Source: Thermoplasmata archaeon
GTDB lineage: Archaea > Thermoplasmatota > Thermoplasmata > Lutacidiplasmatales > UBA184
Length of the DNA stretch: 5,324 nt
NCBI GenBank assembly: GCA_021823085.1
Contig: JAKAPG010000125.1
Coordinates: forward strand, 1 to 5,324
Direction: 5' to 3'
The position numbers were made by a program, and so were the translations under genes. Shown here in pieces: positions 5,162 through 5,324 of this stretch (positions are counted from its first letter, which is position 1; each line of letters starts with the position of its first letter). Under the pieces are notes generated by a model that saw only the letters and a list, made by a program, of their open reading frames with translations, was not told the DNA's origin and searched no databases.

Positions 5162-5324
5162 CGCGCCGCGGCTCGTCCGCGGAGGCGGTCCGTGCACCCG
5201 CAGAGGCCGGAGCCTCTCCGGGGAAGGGCGAAAGGCGGACGTCCCGGGGGGACGCGAGCCGATGACGCCGATCACACGCGTTCTGGACGCTTGTCGAATG
5301 CAATCAGTGTAGCTGACTCCTGTC
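5162..5324 (+). other. Hairpin-rich segment downstream of a TATA box; possible structured RNA or 5' leader
   Basis: Three compact hairpins are visible: CCGCGG (5166-5171) with CCGCGG (5177-5182); GAGGC (5203-5207) with GCCTC (5212-5216), overlapping an alternative CCGGAG/CTCCGG pairing; and CGTCCC (5240-5245) with GGGACG (5249-5254). The frame from GTG 5192 stays open to the window end (44 codons), but its Arg/Gly/Pro-rich text does not look like a real N-terminus. The sequence does not match the core motifs of RNase P RNA, SRP RNA or tRNA that I can recall. The last 45 bases are less GC-rich. It may be a non-coding RNA, a leader, or simply GC-rich spacer. Confidence 0.25.

Noticed and set aside
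5257..5320. C/D box small RNA (ATGA near 5262 and CTGA at 5313-5316)
   Set aside because: The C box match is poor (CCGATGA against RTGATGA), and internal C' and D' boxes are not convincing.
5192..5324. Partial coding sequence from GTG 5192, open to the window end
   Set aside because: Only 44 codons, Arg/Gly/Pro-rich, without a Shine-Dalgarno or recognisable N-terminus; not enough to call a gene.
4229..5324. CRISPR array linked to the Cas4-like gene
   Set aside because: No regularly spaced direct repeats are seen anywhere in the window.

Overview
The window looks like chromosomal DNA of a GC-rich archaeon. Several genes are preceded by archaeal-type TATA boxes (CTTAAATA, GTTTTATC, TTTATT, TTAAATAA), mostly 27-30 bp from a possible start codon. 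The proteins lack the strongly acidic composition of haloarchaea, so a GC-rich Thermoplasmatota-like or other uncultured lineage is a reasonable but unproven guess.

Region 1 (1-1308) holds one plus-strand gene, cut by the left window edge. It encodes an unrecognised protein with a probable coiled coil and two possible winged-helix segments. Its base composition is clearly lower in GC than the rest: one sampled 60-base line is 53% GC, against 72% for a line in the nucleotidyltransferase gene. Just after its stop codon, 1289-1308 reads as the last 20 bases of a tRNA (T-loop, 3' T-stem strand, 3' acceptor strand and discriminator A) with no matching 5' T-stem. This is what the distal att repeat of an element integrated into a tRNA gene looks like. 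The orientation places the element to the left, on the side with the foreign-looking gene.

Region 2 (1309-2289) carries two minus-strand A-type (HesB/IscA/SufA) iron-sulfur carrier genes, each with its own TATA box. One (1951-2280) has the canonical three cysteines. The other (1446-1853) is a divergent Gly/Cys-rich paralogue with six cysteines in two clusters.

Region 3 (2281-2418) is a divergent promoter region. Region 4 (2419-5053) has three closely spaced plus-strand genes, probably one transcription unit: a class II glutamine amidotransferase-like enzyme with Cys2, a DNA polymerase beta-type nucleotidyltransferase-like protein with an unusual N-terminal extension, and a Cas4/RecB-like PD-(D/E)XK nuclease with four cysteines placed as in Fe-S-binding Cas4. 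No CRISPR array or other cas gene is visible. The combination does not match a pathway I can name and is the best candidate here for an undescribed functional module; the nearby Fe-S carriers could supply the nuclease cluster, but that is inference.

Region 5 (5054-5324) has a good TATA box followed by GC-rich sequence full of small hairpins and no convincing gene. It may be the start of a gene or of a structured RNA that runs past the window edge.
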